Assembly (NCBI GenBank): GCA_023663685.1
Contig: JAMPHB010000001.1
Coordinates: 809,456-864,493, forward strand
DNA length: 55,038 bases
Source: Blautia sp.
Lineage (GTDB): Bacteria > Bacillota > Clostridia > Lachnospirales > Lachnospiraceae
Direction: 5' to 3'
The notes beneath the pieces were generated by a model. That model saw nothing but the letters and a program-made list of their open reading frames with translations, was not told the DNA's origin and made no database searches. Positions 8,019 to 15,949 of this stretch are shown here, piece after piece. The translations under genes were made by a program, and so were the position numbers. Each line of letters starts with the position of its first letter. The stretch's first letter is position 1.

Positions 8019-8968
8019 AGAGCACTCTCTCCTTTTATAATATCAATAATCCTCTGCAGCTCCGCCCCCTCCACCGGGGACTCTCCGTGACTGACAGCCT
8101 TCCCGTCTCCGCCAATCTCGCCTAAGAGCTTTACGCCCTTCTCCTTCGCCTGCTCCACCGTAAAATAACGTCCGGAGCCCAAGGCCTCATTCCATGCGAG
8201 ATATACCCGGTGGCAGGCTCCCGGCTCTATTTTTCCCGGCATATCCACCCGCACCAGTTGCAGCTCCCCGGATATATGCATCACCATGACGGAAAAATCC
8301 TCCGGCAGATAGGGATACATCCGCTTCTGCTGGTAGCTCTCCTCAAACAGCTCATCGATGCAGGCCTCCTTTTTCTCACAGAGCGTCTCAAACAGCTCTT
8401 TTCCATTTTCAAAAAGTCTCCGGGGTAAAAATTTTGTCTCAAACTGTCTGCGCTCAAATGCCGTATACTGCTCCGGCGTGAGCTCCACAGTCTTCCCCCT
8501 GCCTTTTTGTCTCCGGCTCTCCACCTCCTCAATCCTCTTCACCAGGGGCTCCCTGAACACCAGATTATTCGTAAAGGGGTTGATAACGATTCCCGTCGCA
8601 TTTGCCCCGGGTCTTGCCACCATCCGGTTGACCGCAAGGAAGGGCATATTGATGATCACAGGACTCTTCGGCTCTGCGGGAATCTGCTCCTTACTGGTGT
8701 ACACCGGAAAGAGCATCTCCCCGGTGGGAGCCTTCAGGACGCAGGGCACCGGCTGTTTTTTCCCGTTGAGCGCCGCGGGAACTAACAGCCTTGCCTCCCG
8801 CAGCTTTGTAATGAGCAGACTGAGGCTCTCCTCAGTCTTTTCCGTGGAATAGGCCCGCATCTGTGCCTCCACCTCAGGATTTTTTACGTCCAGCGTCAGC
8901 TTCGGATCCGTGGGGGCTTCGCCCTTCTTTTCGAGCATAACGCTTTTCAACTTTTTCTTGTCCATCAT
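8015..8968 (-). CDS. SseB family protein
   Basis: 317 residues. The N-terminal half has the SseB signature: LREARLLVPAAL, VPCVLKAPTGEMLFPVYTS, and the hydrophobic ATGIVINPFTNNLVF strand (about 60-135). The C-terminal part (from about 190; YLPEDFSVMVMHISGEL) looks like the SseB C-terminal domain. A basic, charged linker (RRQKGRGK) joins the halves. SseB proteins are named after enhanced serine sensitivity and are found in polymorphic toxin and secretion settings in some bacteria; their molecular role is unclear. It overlaps the NUDIX gene by 4 nt upstream and the HdeD-like gene by 4 nt downstream, a tightly coupled operon. Confidence 0.75.
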   Translation of the reverse strand: MMDKKKLKSVMLEKKGEAPTDPKLTLDVKNPEVEAQMRAYSTEKTEESLSLLITKLREARLLVPAALNGKKQPVPCVLKAPTGEMLFPVYTSKEQIPAEPKSPVIINMPFLAVNRMVARPGANATGIVINPFTNNLVFREPLVKRIEEVESRRQKGRGKTVELTPEQYTAFERRQFETKFLPRRLFENGKELFETLCEKKEACIDELFEESYQQKRMYPYLPEDFSVMVMHISGELQLVRVDMPGKIEPGACHRVYLAWNEALGSGRYFTVEQAKEKGVKLLGEIGGDGKAVSHGESPVEGAELQRIIDIIKGESAL

Positions 8969-9474
8969 ACCTTAATCTCTCCACTCTCCAGCAGCAGCCG
9001 GACCAACTCCATCTCCCGATAGCTCCAGACCTGGCTTTCACAAAAAGGAGCGTTCCCCGCAAGAAACTCCTCCGGCGTGGCCCAGTCCAGATGGTAGCCT
9101 GCCGCGATCTCGCTCTCCGTCATTTTAGTCTCCGTCATCCTGTCCAGCACCCCGCAGGAAAACACAATCGAATGACACTCATAGATCTCCTCCGGCACAA
9201 AGAGGTCGCGCCTTTTCTCCAGCACCTCACCAAGCTCTCTGATACTCTCCGGAACCACAATGAGCCCCGACTCCTCCTGCACCTCCCGGCACAGCGCCGC
9301 GTGCAGGCTCTCGCCCTCCTCGACGCCGCCCCCCAAAAGCTTGTAATCCCCTCTGGCTCCATGCTGGGTGGCTATCCTGCCGTCCCGCTGGATCACAGCT
9401 CTCGTGGAATACTTCACGCGCAGCGGCATCTCCGGTGTATAATCCTCTCTATCAAGCGTCAAAAGTCTTTTCAT
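8965..9474 (-). CDS. NUDIX hydrolase
   Basis: 169 residues. The NUDIX box is complete: GGGVEEGESLHAALCREV then QEESGLIV fits G-x5-E-x7-R-E-x2-E-E-x-G (about 49-74). The N-terminal strand RVKYSTRAVIQRDGRIAT is typical of MutT-like enzymes that hydrolyse nucleoside diphosphates linked to another group; the substrate cannot be told. First gene of a four-gene operon with the sseB-like, HdeD-like and small 76-residue genes. The upstream promoter at 9518-9547 faces this gene and is divergent from the symporter gene. Confidence 0.87.
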   Translation of the reverse strand: MKRLLTLDREDYTPEMPLRVKYSTRAVIQRDGRIATQHGARGDYKLLGGGVEEGESLHAALCREVQEESGLIVVPESIRELGEVLEKRRDLFVPEEIYECHSIVFSCGVLDRMTETKMTESEIAAGYHLDWATPEEFLAGNAPFCESQVWSYREMELVRLLLESGEIKV

Positions 9475-9517
9475 ACCCGCTCTCCTTCATGTGGCAGCCC
9501 CTGCAATGGCTTAACAG

Positions 9518-9547
9518 ATTATACCACATTTAATTCTCATATTTCAA
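9518..9547 (-). promoter_or_regulatory. Promoter of the NUDIX-SseB-HdeD operon
   Basis: Minus-strand -35 TTGAAA (9547-9542), 18-nt spacer, -10 TATAAT (9523-9518) preceded by TGG (extended -10). It is about 43 nt upstream of the NUDIX start codon. Confidence 0.7.
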
Positions 9548-9601
9548 CCTATGGACAAATAGTATAGAAAAAAGGAAAACAAAGCGGCAGGAAACAGGAT
9601 T

Positions 9602-11014
9602 ATGGATATGCAAAAAATAAGCGGCGCTGTGCAGGCCATCGACGATATTGTCTGGGGACCCGTCATGCTCGCCCTTTTGATGGGAACCGGAATTTATCTG
9701 ACTGTCCGCACCCGCTTTCTCCCATGGCGCAATCTGGGCTACGCAGTCAAAAGCTCTTTAAGCCGGCAGGCACGACAGTCTGCGCCGGGGACGGGGGACG
9801 TCTCCCCCTTCTCTGCCCTTACCACCGCTTTAGCCGCCACCATCGGCACCGGAAATATTGTCGGCGTGGCGACCGCCATGGTGGGCGGAGGCCCCGGCGC
9901 CTTAGTGTGGATGTGGATATCCGCCGCCTTCGGGCTTGCCTCAAAATTCAGCGAGTGTATGCTGGCGGTCAAATACCGGAGCATCAACGCCAGGGGGGAG
10001 ATGAGCGGCGGTCCCATGTACACCATGAAACGGGCGGTAAAAAATAAAAGGCTCGGCGCGGCAATGGGTGGACTCTTCGCTTTTTTTGCCGTCCTTGCCT
10101 CCTTCGGAATCGGTAACATGACGCAGGGCAATTCCATCTCCGCCGCAATGTATGCCTCCTTTTCAATCCCTCACGGGGCAACCGGGCTCATTCTCACGGT
10201 TTTGGTTCTTTTCATCGTGGTGGGCGGCATACAGGCCATCTCCAGAATATCCTCCATCGTCGTCCCCCTGATGGCGGGCTTTTACGCGGTATGCGGCCTT
10301 ATCGTGATTGTCTGCAACATCGAAAGGCTCCCGGCAGAACTTTTCACGCTCTTTCGAATGGCATTCTCGCCCCGCGCCGTCGGGGGCGGGCTTTGCGGCT
10401 CCATCACCGCCTCCATGGCAAACGCCCTGCATTACGGCGTCGCCCGCGGCGTATTCAGCAATGAGGCAGGCATGGGAAGCGCGGCCATCTCCGCCGCCGC
10501 CGCTTCCACCGACGATCCGGTACGGCAGGGCTATATCAATATGACCGGAACCTTCTGGGATACGCTCGTGGTCTGCACGATTACCGGGCTGGCAATCGCC
10601 TCCTCCGGGGTGCTGGGCATGACGGACGGAACCGGAAAACTCCTTGAGGGCTCTGACCTGACAATTGCCGCCTTTCAGAGCGCGCTCGGCGCACCCGGGG
10701 GACGGCTCGTCGCCATCGGCATCGCACTGTTCGCCTTTTCCACCATTCTCGGCTGGGAATACCATGGGGAAAAGGCGTGGGAATATCTCTCCGGCACGCA
10801 TCGCTACAACATGCTCTACCGCCTCCTGTTCTCCCTCACCGTCTATGCCGGCTGCACCCAGCCCTTAAAGCTGGTATGGAATTTCTCGGATATTGCAAAC
10901 GCACTGATGGCTGTTCCGAATCTGATCTGCCTGCTGCTTCTGAGTAAGGAAATCACCTCCGACATGCTTGCTTTCCAGAAAACGCTCGAAAAAGAGAAGG
11001 GCGGGAAAAGCTGA
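9602..11014 (+). CDS. Alanine/glycine:cation symporter (AGCS family)
   Basis: 470 residues with about ten to eleven membrane helices. AGCS hallmarks are visible: VWGPVMLALLMGTGIYLTVRT near the N-terminus, the signature ALTTALAATIGTGNIVGVAT (about 71-92), GPGALVWMWISAAFGLASKF, MSGGPMYTMK, and GVARGVFSNEAGMGSAAISA (about 280-300). The family imports alanine or glycine with Na+ (or H+). The protein is of normal length. The gene stands alone, divergent from the NUDIX operon, and converges with the PIN/NYN gene; a hairpin at 11000-11029 lies between them. Ribosome site CAGGAAACAGGATT is modest. Confidence 0.92.
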   Translation: MDMQKISGAVQAIDDIVWGPVMLALLMGTGIYLTVRTRFLPWRNLGYAVKSSLSRQARQSAPGTGDVSPFSALTTALAATIGTGNIVGVATAMVGGGPGALVWMWISAAFGLASKFSECMLAVKYRSINARGEMSGGPMYTMKRAVKNKRLGAAMGGLFAFFAVLASFGIGNMTQGNSISAAMYASFSIPHGATGLILTVLVLFIVVGGIQAISRISSIVVPLMAGFYAVCGLIVIVCNIERLPAELFTLFRMAFSPRAVGGGLCGSITASMANALHYGVARGVFSNEAGMGSAAISAAAASTDDPVRQGYINMTGTFWDTLVVCTITGLAIASSGVLGMTDGTGKLLEGSDLTIAAFQSALGAPGGRLVAIGIALFAFSTILGWEYHGEKAWEYLSGTHRYNMLYRLLFSLTVYAGCTQPLKLVWNFSDIANALMAVPNLICLLLLSKEITSDMLAFQKTLEKEKGGKS

Positions 11015-11029
11015 CCGCTCCTTCCCGCC
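11000..11029. terminator. Hairpin between converging symporter and PIN/NYN genes
   Basis: GGCGGGAA (11000-11007) pairs with TTCCCGCC (11022-11029) across a 14-nt loop. It spans the symporter stop codon and has no long T tract, so it is at best a weak bidirectional terminator. Confidence 0.4.
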
Positions 11030-11038
11030 TCCGTAAAG

Positions 11039-11845
11039 CTACTGACCCTTTTTATCCGCAATCAGCGGCTTGATGCTCTTGTAGATCTCGCTGGCTTTCC
11101 GGCTGTCCCTGAACTCCTTCGCCAGCGCGTTGCTGATGCCCGTCTTGGTCTTATACTTCTGAATATAACTCACCACAAGATCCACCACATCCTTGTCCGG
11201 CACAGCTTCCTCCACCTGAATGCGCAGCTGCCTCTGCTCCGGGTTCTCGTCCTTCTTTTTGCTCCCCTTTTTGCCGGGCTTTTCGGACTTCTCCTGCTTC
11301 GCTTTCTTGTCCCCTGCGGACTTTTCGGACTTCTCCTGCTTCGCTTTCTTGTCCCCTGCGGACTTTTCAGACTTCTCCTGCTTCGCTTTCTTGTCCTCTG
11401 CGGGCTTTTCGGACTTCTCCTGCTTCGCTTTCTTGTCCTCTGCGGGCTTTTCGGACTTCTCGTCCTCCACGATCTTGCTGCTTGCAAGGCTCCCCGCCAG
11501 TACAATCTCAATGCCGCGCTTCGTCCAGAATGTCACCAGACTGGAATAGCCCCTGTCCTTTGTGACCACATAATAGCGGACTCTGCGGTTCTCCTTCTCA
11601 TTCTCACAGACCAGATAGCCGAGATAGGTGGCGAGCTGAAAATCCAGCGCGTTTTTCCGCCCCACGTCCACTCTCTGAAAAGAGATCTGAGCCCTGGAGC
11701 TGTTGATCTGCTCATGGAGATCGAAGGTCATGCTGTCCGCATTCTCGCTGTAAAAAATCACAATCCGGTCACTTGCCTCCAGCGCGCTGATCCCATTCAG
11801 CCCCGACGAGTTGACATTTTCAAAATCAACTAAAAAAACATTCAT
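11039..11845 (-). CDS. PIN/NYN-like ribonuclease domain protein with repetitive Lys/Glu linker
   Basis: 268 residues. The N-terminal 125 residues look like a PIN/NYN nuclease-type fold: VFLVDFENVNSSGL carries the first acidic residue, IVIFYSENADSMTF the second strand, and YYVVTKDRGYSSLVTFW the later acidic residue. Residues about 135-195 are low complexity, made of 14-residue units KSEKPAEDKKAKQE and KSEKSAGDKKAKQE. The C-terminal 60 residues (VVDLVVSYIQKYKTKTGISN) look like a small helical domain that could bind RNA or protein. It follows the DUF362 gene by 11 nt and is likely cotranscribed. The target is unknown; nuclease activity is inferred from family only. Confidence 0.72.
   Translation of the reverse strand: MNVFLVDFENVNSSGLNGISALEASDRIVIFYSENADSMTFDLHEQINSSRAQISFQRVDVGRKNALDFQLATYLGYLVCENEKENRRVRYYVVTKDRGYSSLVTFWTKRGIEIVLAGSLASSKIVEDEKSEKPAEDKKAKQEKSEKPAEDKKAKQEKSEKSAGDKKAKQEKSEKSAGDKKAKQEKSEKPGKKGSKKKDENPEQRQLRIQVEEAVPDKDVVDLVVSYIQKYKTKTGISNALAKEFRDSRKASEIYKSIKPLIADKKGQ
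11279..11460 (-). repeat. 42-bp tandem repeats coding the Lys/Glu linker
   Basis: Four full units and a partial fifth begin at 11279, 11321, 11363, 11405 and 11447, each starting CTTTTC(G/A)GACTTCTCCTGC on the plus strand. The period of 42 bp keeps frame. Units fall into two variants (Pro-Ala-Glu and Ser-Ala-Gly), so the array probably grew by duplication of a pair and may vary in copy number between strains. Confidence 0.9.
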
Positions 11846-11856
11846 AGTGTTTCCTC

Positions 11857-12720
11857 TTATATTTCTATCAGTTCGTACTCCCTGCTGCCAAAGTCCAGCG
11901 CATCCGCAGCCTCCACCGTATGAACGCCGTTTCTCGACTCGATTCGCTCAAGCAGATGGTCGCGTCCCGTATCCTTCGACTGGTATACCAGATCCAGACA
12001 CGCCTGATCCAGTGCGATCGGGTCAAGCCCCGCCAGCACACCGATATCCTTCATGCAGGGATCTTCTGCCACCGCACAGCAGTCGCAGTCCACGGACATA
12101 TTCGCCATCACATTGATAAACGCCATATTTCCCTTGAAATATTCCACCACCGAGGAAGCCGCATCCGCCATGGACTCCAAAAACTGGTCATGGTCGGAGG
12201 TCCAGATCTCCTCCACCTTGCCCGCGCCGTGGATATAAGCCTTGCCATGGCTGGAAGCGATACCGATGGAAATGTTCTTGAGCGCTCCTCCGAAGCCTCC
12301 CATGGGATGCCCCTTAAAATGGGTCAAAACCAGCATAGAATCATAGTTTGCCATATGACCGCCCACATAGTTTTTCTGTATCGTTTTTCCCCACGGAATG
12401 GCGAGCTCAAGCTCACCTTCCTCGTCCATGATATCCACCTCTGCAATGTCCGTCCAGCCATGGAGTTTCATGGTCTCCCAGTGATCCTTTGTCGTATCCC
12501 GCTTCCCCTCGTAGGCAGTATTGCATTCCACGATCGTGCCATGCACCCGGTCGATCATCGGCTTCCAGAATGAAGGCCGGATAAAATTCTGATTCCCCAC
12601 CTCGCCGGAATGCAGCTTCACCGCCACCCGTCCCGGAAGGGACGCTCCAAGCCTGTCATACAACGCAAGCACCGCCTCGGGAGTAATCTGTCTGCTGAAA
12701 TATACCTTTGCTTTTTCCAT
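11857..12720 (-). CDS. DUF362 domain-containing protein
   Basis: 287 residues covering a DUF362 domain: GRVAVKLHSGEVGNQNFIRP (about 28-50), then HMANYDSMLVLTHFKGHPMGGFGGALKNISIG in pieces (THFKGHPMGGFGGALKN), and the distal Cys-rich segment CDCCAVAEDPCMKDIG. The last may bind an iron-sulfur cluster or another metal; no separate ferredoxin domain is present. DUF362 proteins are widespread in anaerobes and unassigned. The start at 12720 is preferred because AGGAAGAG precedes it; a start at 12738 would add six residues. It leads an operon with the PIN/NYN gene. Confidence 0.8.
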   Translation of the reverse strand: MEKAKVYFSRQITPEAVLALYDRLGASLPGRVAVKLHSGEVGNQNFIRPSFWKPMIDRVHGTIVECNTAYEGKRDTTKDHWETMKLHGWTDIAEVDIMDEEGELELAIPWGKTIQKNYVGGHMANYDSMLVLTHFKGHPMGGFGGALKNISIGIASSHGKAYIHGAGKVEEIWTSDHDQFLESMADAASSVVEYFKGNMAFINVMANMSVDCDCCAVAEDPCMKDIGVLAGLDPIALDQACLDLVYQSKDTGRDHLLERIESRNGVHTVEAADALDFGSREYELIEI

Positions 12721-12771
12721 AATTCTCTTCCTTTCCATGATTTGCCGATTTCCAGTTTACACCTATTTCTT

Positions 12772-12800
12772 ATTTTAGCCGAACTGGGGAAAATGCGCAA
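12772..12800 (-). promoter_or_regulatory. Candidate promoter of the DUF362 gene
   Basis: Minus-strand -35 TTGCGC (12800-12795), 17-nt spacer and -10 TAAAAT (12777-12772). About 50 nt of leader would precede the start at 12720. Confidence 0.5.
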
Positions 12801-12846
12801 TCATTATTATCTCAAGTGCGCCTCATAGCACACCCTAATAATTCGA

Positions 12847-13032
12847 CTACTCAGAAGCTTCATGGAACGCCATTCCCTCTTGCTTTTTTCTAATTGCCAT
12901 TATCATTTCCCGGTTTTTCATCCTGCTTTGTTCTAATGCCTGCTCGTCTTCCTTTTGAAATGGATTGGGGAGAATAAGACGCATTGCTCTTTCCTCATAA
13001 TATAAATCGTTTAGATAACCTTCTTCTCTCAT
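12847..13032 (-). CDS. Small charged protein, unknown function
   Basis: 61 residues, highly charged and mostly helical (NDLYYEERAMRLILPNPF, then KEDEQALEQSRMKNREMI). The start at 13032 has AAAGGAGATTTGGA directly before it; the open frame reaches 13074 but lacks a ribosome site there. It lies 13 nt after the JAB gene and is probably cotranscribed with it. I do not recognise the family. The pair is AT-rich compared with both flanks, which suggests later acquisition. Confidence 0.6.
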   Translation of the reverse strand: MREEGYLNDLYYEERAMRLILPNPFQKEDEQALEQSRMKNREMIMAIRKKQEGMAFHEASE

Positions 13033-13045
13033 TCCAAATCTCCTT

Positions 13046-13645
13046 TCATTTATAAAATAAACCCACCTCTCCACACTGCTTCAAAAAAGAAAGTGCCAGA
13101 TCATAGTATTCCTTTACTGTAAGATTCTCAGTTACCTTTACAGCAACCTTCTTAAACAAGGCAAACGCCTTATGAAAATCATATTGCCTATCCTTATACA
13201 AATAATGAACCGTTCCCTGATTTGATACCACGGTTATAACAGCCACTGTGGAATAAACCAGAAAAAAACGTATATCCTCAAGCGAAAATGTCTGTGATGA
13301 GGGATGGTTGTGCAGAACTACCACCGATACGCTGTCTGCCGATGTCAATATATGATTTGACAATGTATCCGATGTTATTTGTACACTATGCTCCGTTCCA
13401 TAACTAATTCCATATTCATCTAACGGCATATCTGCATCAATATCACAAATAATTGCCACTTCATTGCTATCATTGAATTCTTTGGATAACGACAACACAT
13501 CCCTTGCCAACTGCTACATAATCAAATTCTGTTTTTCTGAAAGATTTTTATATTGGATATAGGGTACTTTCTCTATTGCAATATCCGTAATATAGATTTT
13601 TTCCATCCTTTTCTTTGCTTGTTCTAATTCTTTATTGTTTTCCAT
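13046..13645 (-). pseudogene. JAB/RadC-like metalloprotease-fold protein interrupted by one amber codon
   Basis: Read from ATG 13645 the frame is open for 43 codons (begins MENNKELEQAKKRM, ends EKQNLIM), meets TAG at 13516-13514, and then runs open for another 155 codons to 13046. The downstream part contains VVVLHNHPSSQTFSLEDIRF, a JAMM-type H-x-H...S-x2-D motif like that of RadC, with the H-to-S spacing one residue shorter than in RadC. A TTG directly after the stop (13510) could start the rest, but no ribosome site precedes it. A recent nonsense mutation is the simplest reading; suppression or reinitiation would restore a product. An ATG at 13654 could add three residues. Confidence 0.7.
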
Positions 13646-13725
13646 AAAATACATCGCCTATTTTCTTTTATTATACATAGATATATTTAAAAATCCATAT
13701 GTTTTCACTATTTATCCTCAGACTC

Positions 13726-14613
13726 TCATTCCGGCGCCGCCTCCACGGCCTCCCGGGAGATGATGTACTCATACTCTGTATCCAGATTCCTGGGAAATAA
13801 GATATAGAAATTCTCCGATTCCTCCGTCGTATAGGTATCGCAGTATTGCATATAGACCAGGTTTTTCACAATGTACAAAAAGTTACCATAATTGTCATTT
13901 AAGGCTTTCTCCGGCTCTGTCTCCGGCTTCCCCGCATCGATGGGAGTACAAAATTCCTGCTTTGCGGCCTTCTCCCGTATCTCTAAAATGGAGAGCGGAT
14001 TCCCCTCACTGTCCACCCAGTAGGTATTATTGGTGATATCCAGCATCACCCACTTTTGCCCAGCCGAATCCCATACCTCATTCACCACATGACAGTCATT
14101 GTCATAAACAGAATTCGGCATAATCCACACCTTTCTCGCATAAATCCCCAGAGACAGGCACATCTCGTTTAAAATCTGCGCCTTGCTCCGGCAGTTGATG
14201 CCCTGCTTTTTGTTGTCCAGACTGTACTCCAAAAGCTCCAGCGCGCGCATCGGGACATGGTTGTCGTAATCACCTTTATGTGTCAGCCGTCCGGCAAACG
14301 CATTCATCAGATTCCTCGCCCGCTCAAATTCGCTTCCGGTCTGTGCAAGCTCCTCAAGCCGGTACTGGCTGCGGAGCTTCTCATAGTCCTCACTGGAAAA
14401 ATCGTAGGTAAAGCGATAGTCCTCCCCTTCCCGAAATTCTAAGTCATTATAGAGAATCCCGGACTCCATCGTGTAGAGCTCAGAAGGGGACTGTAAATAC
14501 GTCGTCCAAAACAGACTGTCTCCCCCGAAAAAAGCAGTAAAGCCGATAAAGCCCAGACTGACCGCCAGCAATACCGCCAGAATCACACACACAATTTTCA
14601 AATGCTTTTTCAT
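13726..14613 (-). CDS. Transglutaminase-like domain protein, membrane-anchored
   Basis: 295 residues. An N-terminal hydrophobic segment (about 8-30, IVCVILAVLLAVSLGFIGF) is a signal anchor, so the rest lies outside. The core is a transglutaminase-like cysteine peptidase fold with the expected triad: Cys141 in INCRSKAQILNEM, His175 in DCHVVNEVWD, and Asp192 in VMLDITNNTYW. Such domains act as peptidases, transglutaminases or structural modules; the substrate is unknown. The gene lies 21 nt after the alpha/beta hydrolase gene, which also encodes a membrane-anchored extracytoplasmic enzyme, and the two are probably cotranscribed. Confidence 0.8.
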   Translation of the reverse strand: MKKHLKIVCVILAVLLAVSLGFIGFTAFFGGDSLFWTTYLQSPSELYTMESGILYNDLEFREGEDYRFTYDFSSEDYEKLRSQYRLEELAQTGSEFERARNLMNAFAGRLTHKGDYDNHVPMRALELLEYSLDNKKQGINCRSKAQILNEMCLSLGIYARKVWIMPNSVYDNDCHVVNEVWDSAGQKWVMLDITNNTYWVDSEGNPLSILEIREKAAKQEFCTPIDAGKPETEPEKALNDNYGNFLYIVKNLVYMQYCDTYTTEESENFYILFPRNLDTEYEYIISREAVEAAPE

Positions 14614-14634
14614 AACTGTCTCCCTTTTTGTATA

Positions 14635-15618
14635 TTATAATCCCTGTTCTCCCAGAAACTCCTGAATCGCCCCATAATAGCCCTCCGGATCCTTGTCCTG
14701 CGACTGGGCGTGCCCGGCTCCCTCCACAATCAAAAGCTCCTTCTCACACGCTGCCGCCTCATATAACTCATAGGACATATTCACAGAGATCAGCGCATCC
14801 CTGCTGCCGTGGATAAAAAGCGTCGGCGTATCACTTTTGGCCACTGCATCGATTGCGGAGGCATCCCGCAGATTGTAGCCCCCGCGCAGCCGCAGCATCA
14901 GGCAGGCGGAATCCACAAAAGGAAACGGGGGCAGGCCAAACCAGCTTGTAATCTTATCTCCAAACATGGTGTAGGCGTCCGTGTAGGCACAGTCCGAGAC
15001 CACCGCCCGCACATGCTCCGACAGTTCTTCGTCCCCGGTCATTATCAGCGCGGTCGAAGCGCCCATGGACTGTCCGTGCAGAACAATATCGGCGTCCTCA
15101 TCCTGCTCTAAAATATATTCTATCCACAGCTCACAGTCGAAATGATCCGTCCACCCCATACCGATAAAGTCTCCCCCGCTCTCTCCCTGACAGCGCAGAT
15201 CCGGCGCGAGCACATGGTAGCCCTGCCCGTAATACCAATAGGCGAACTGGTACATTTCCTCCTTCCAGCCCGTGTAGCCGTGCAGGAGCATGACCCATTT
15301 ATGGCTCTCCTCCTCCGCAAAGAACTCCTGCGCCACAAGCCTGTATCCGTCCTCCGACTCCAGCGAATGCTTCTGCCCCTTTACCTCCTTAAGCCATGCC
15401 CCCGTATCGTCCAGCGCCATCTGGCGGTTCTCCCCGATATCCGGGGTATGTACCTGTTCGGCATAGCTCATAACTGTAATTTCCTCAAAGGCGTCCAGCC
15501 TGCTCATAAAGGACGGCACAAGGCAGGCACTGACCAGAAAATAGATAAAAACCGTATACAGCACAAAGAGCGCGGCCAATATCAGCCCTATAATTTTAAC
15601 TGCTTTTTTCTTCTGCAT
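14635..15618 (-). CDS. Alpha/beta hydrolase, membrane-anchored
   Basis: 327 residues. One N-terminal membrane segment (about 8-32) precedes an alpha/beta hydrolase domain: oxyanion loop LLHGYTGWKEE, nucleophile elbow HGQSMGAST (Ser184), acid Asp274 in HGSRDALIS, and His303 in GAGHAQS. This is the layout of the YqkD/BAAT-like serine hydrolases that are tethered outside the membrane. The start at 15618 follows TTGGGGGTCATC; the alternative ATG at 15648 overlaps the TATAAT at 15647-15652 and lacks a ribosome site. First gene of a pair with the transglutaminase-like gene. Confidence 0.85.
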   Translation of the reverse strand: MQKKKAVKIIGLILAALFVLYTVFIYFLVSACLVPSFMSRLDAFEEITVMSYAEQVHTPDIGENRQMALDDTGAWLKEVKGQKHSLESEDGYRLVAQEFFAEEESHKWVMLLHGYTGWKEEMYQFAYWYYGQGYHVLAPDLRCQGESGGDFIGMGWTDHFDCELWIEYILEQDEDADIVLHGQSMGASTALIMTGDEELSEHVRAVVSDCAYTDAYTMFGDKITSWFGLPPFPFVDSACLMLRLRGGYNLRDASAIDAVAKSDTPTLFIHGSRDALISVNMSYELYEAAACEKELLIVEGAGHAQSQDKDPEGYYGAIQEFLGEQGL

Positions 15619-15949
15619 GATGACCCCCAACAAGCGTTCTATTTTCATTATAACGCTTCCCCCCCGGAAGCGCTACGGGGAATTGCTCCCAGCAGGAATC
15701 CATATAAAGTAAAAAGGCAGCTCGCGCCGCCTTTTTAGGAGAAGGTATTTTTACTATGGGGTATAGCAAAAACTATATAATGTATTGGGGGTTTTACAAG
15801 TAGTATAATAGCATGTCCCGGCGAAGAAGTGTGCACAAACTTCACAATTTTTATTATTTGTTTTTATAAATATTGTATAGTACTAAAGTACAGTTTTGGC
15901 ATATTGCGTCGAAAAAGTGCACAATAAACCGTCTTATTTTTCAGTATTT
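15619..15949. other. Intergenic region between the hydrolase and the dipeptidase
   Basis: Contains, from left to right, a minus-strand TATAAT at 15652-15647 just upstream of the hydrolase start, a GC hairpin (CGCTTCC/GGAAGCG, 15654-15672), a terminator-like hairpin at 15711-15736, then about 210 AT-rich bases without an ORF of note. No RNA gene was recognised. Confidence 0.5.
15711..15736 (-). terminator. Terminator after the dipeptidase / two-component operon
   Basis: AAAAAGGC (15711-15718) and GCCTTTTT (15729-15736) form an 8-bp stem with a 10-nt loop, ending in T runs on both strands. On the minus strand it ends the kinase-regulator-dipeptidase transcript; on the plus strand no gene reads into it. 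Confidence 0.65.

Noticed and set aside
11220-11549. Plus-strand ORF rich in Phe-Ser-Asp-Cys repeats
   Set aside because: It is the complement of the tandem-repeat linker of the PIN/NYN gene.
15780-15949. Possible small RNA or tRNA in the AT-rich gap before the dipeptidase end
   Set aside because: No cloverleaf, no conserved T-loop sequence and no paired promoter/terminator could be made out.
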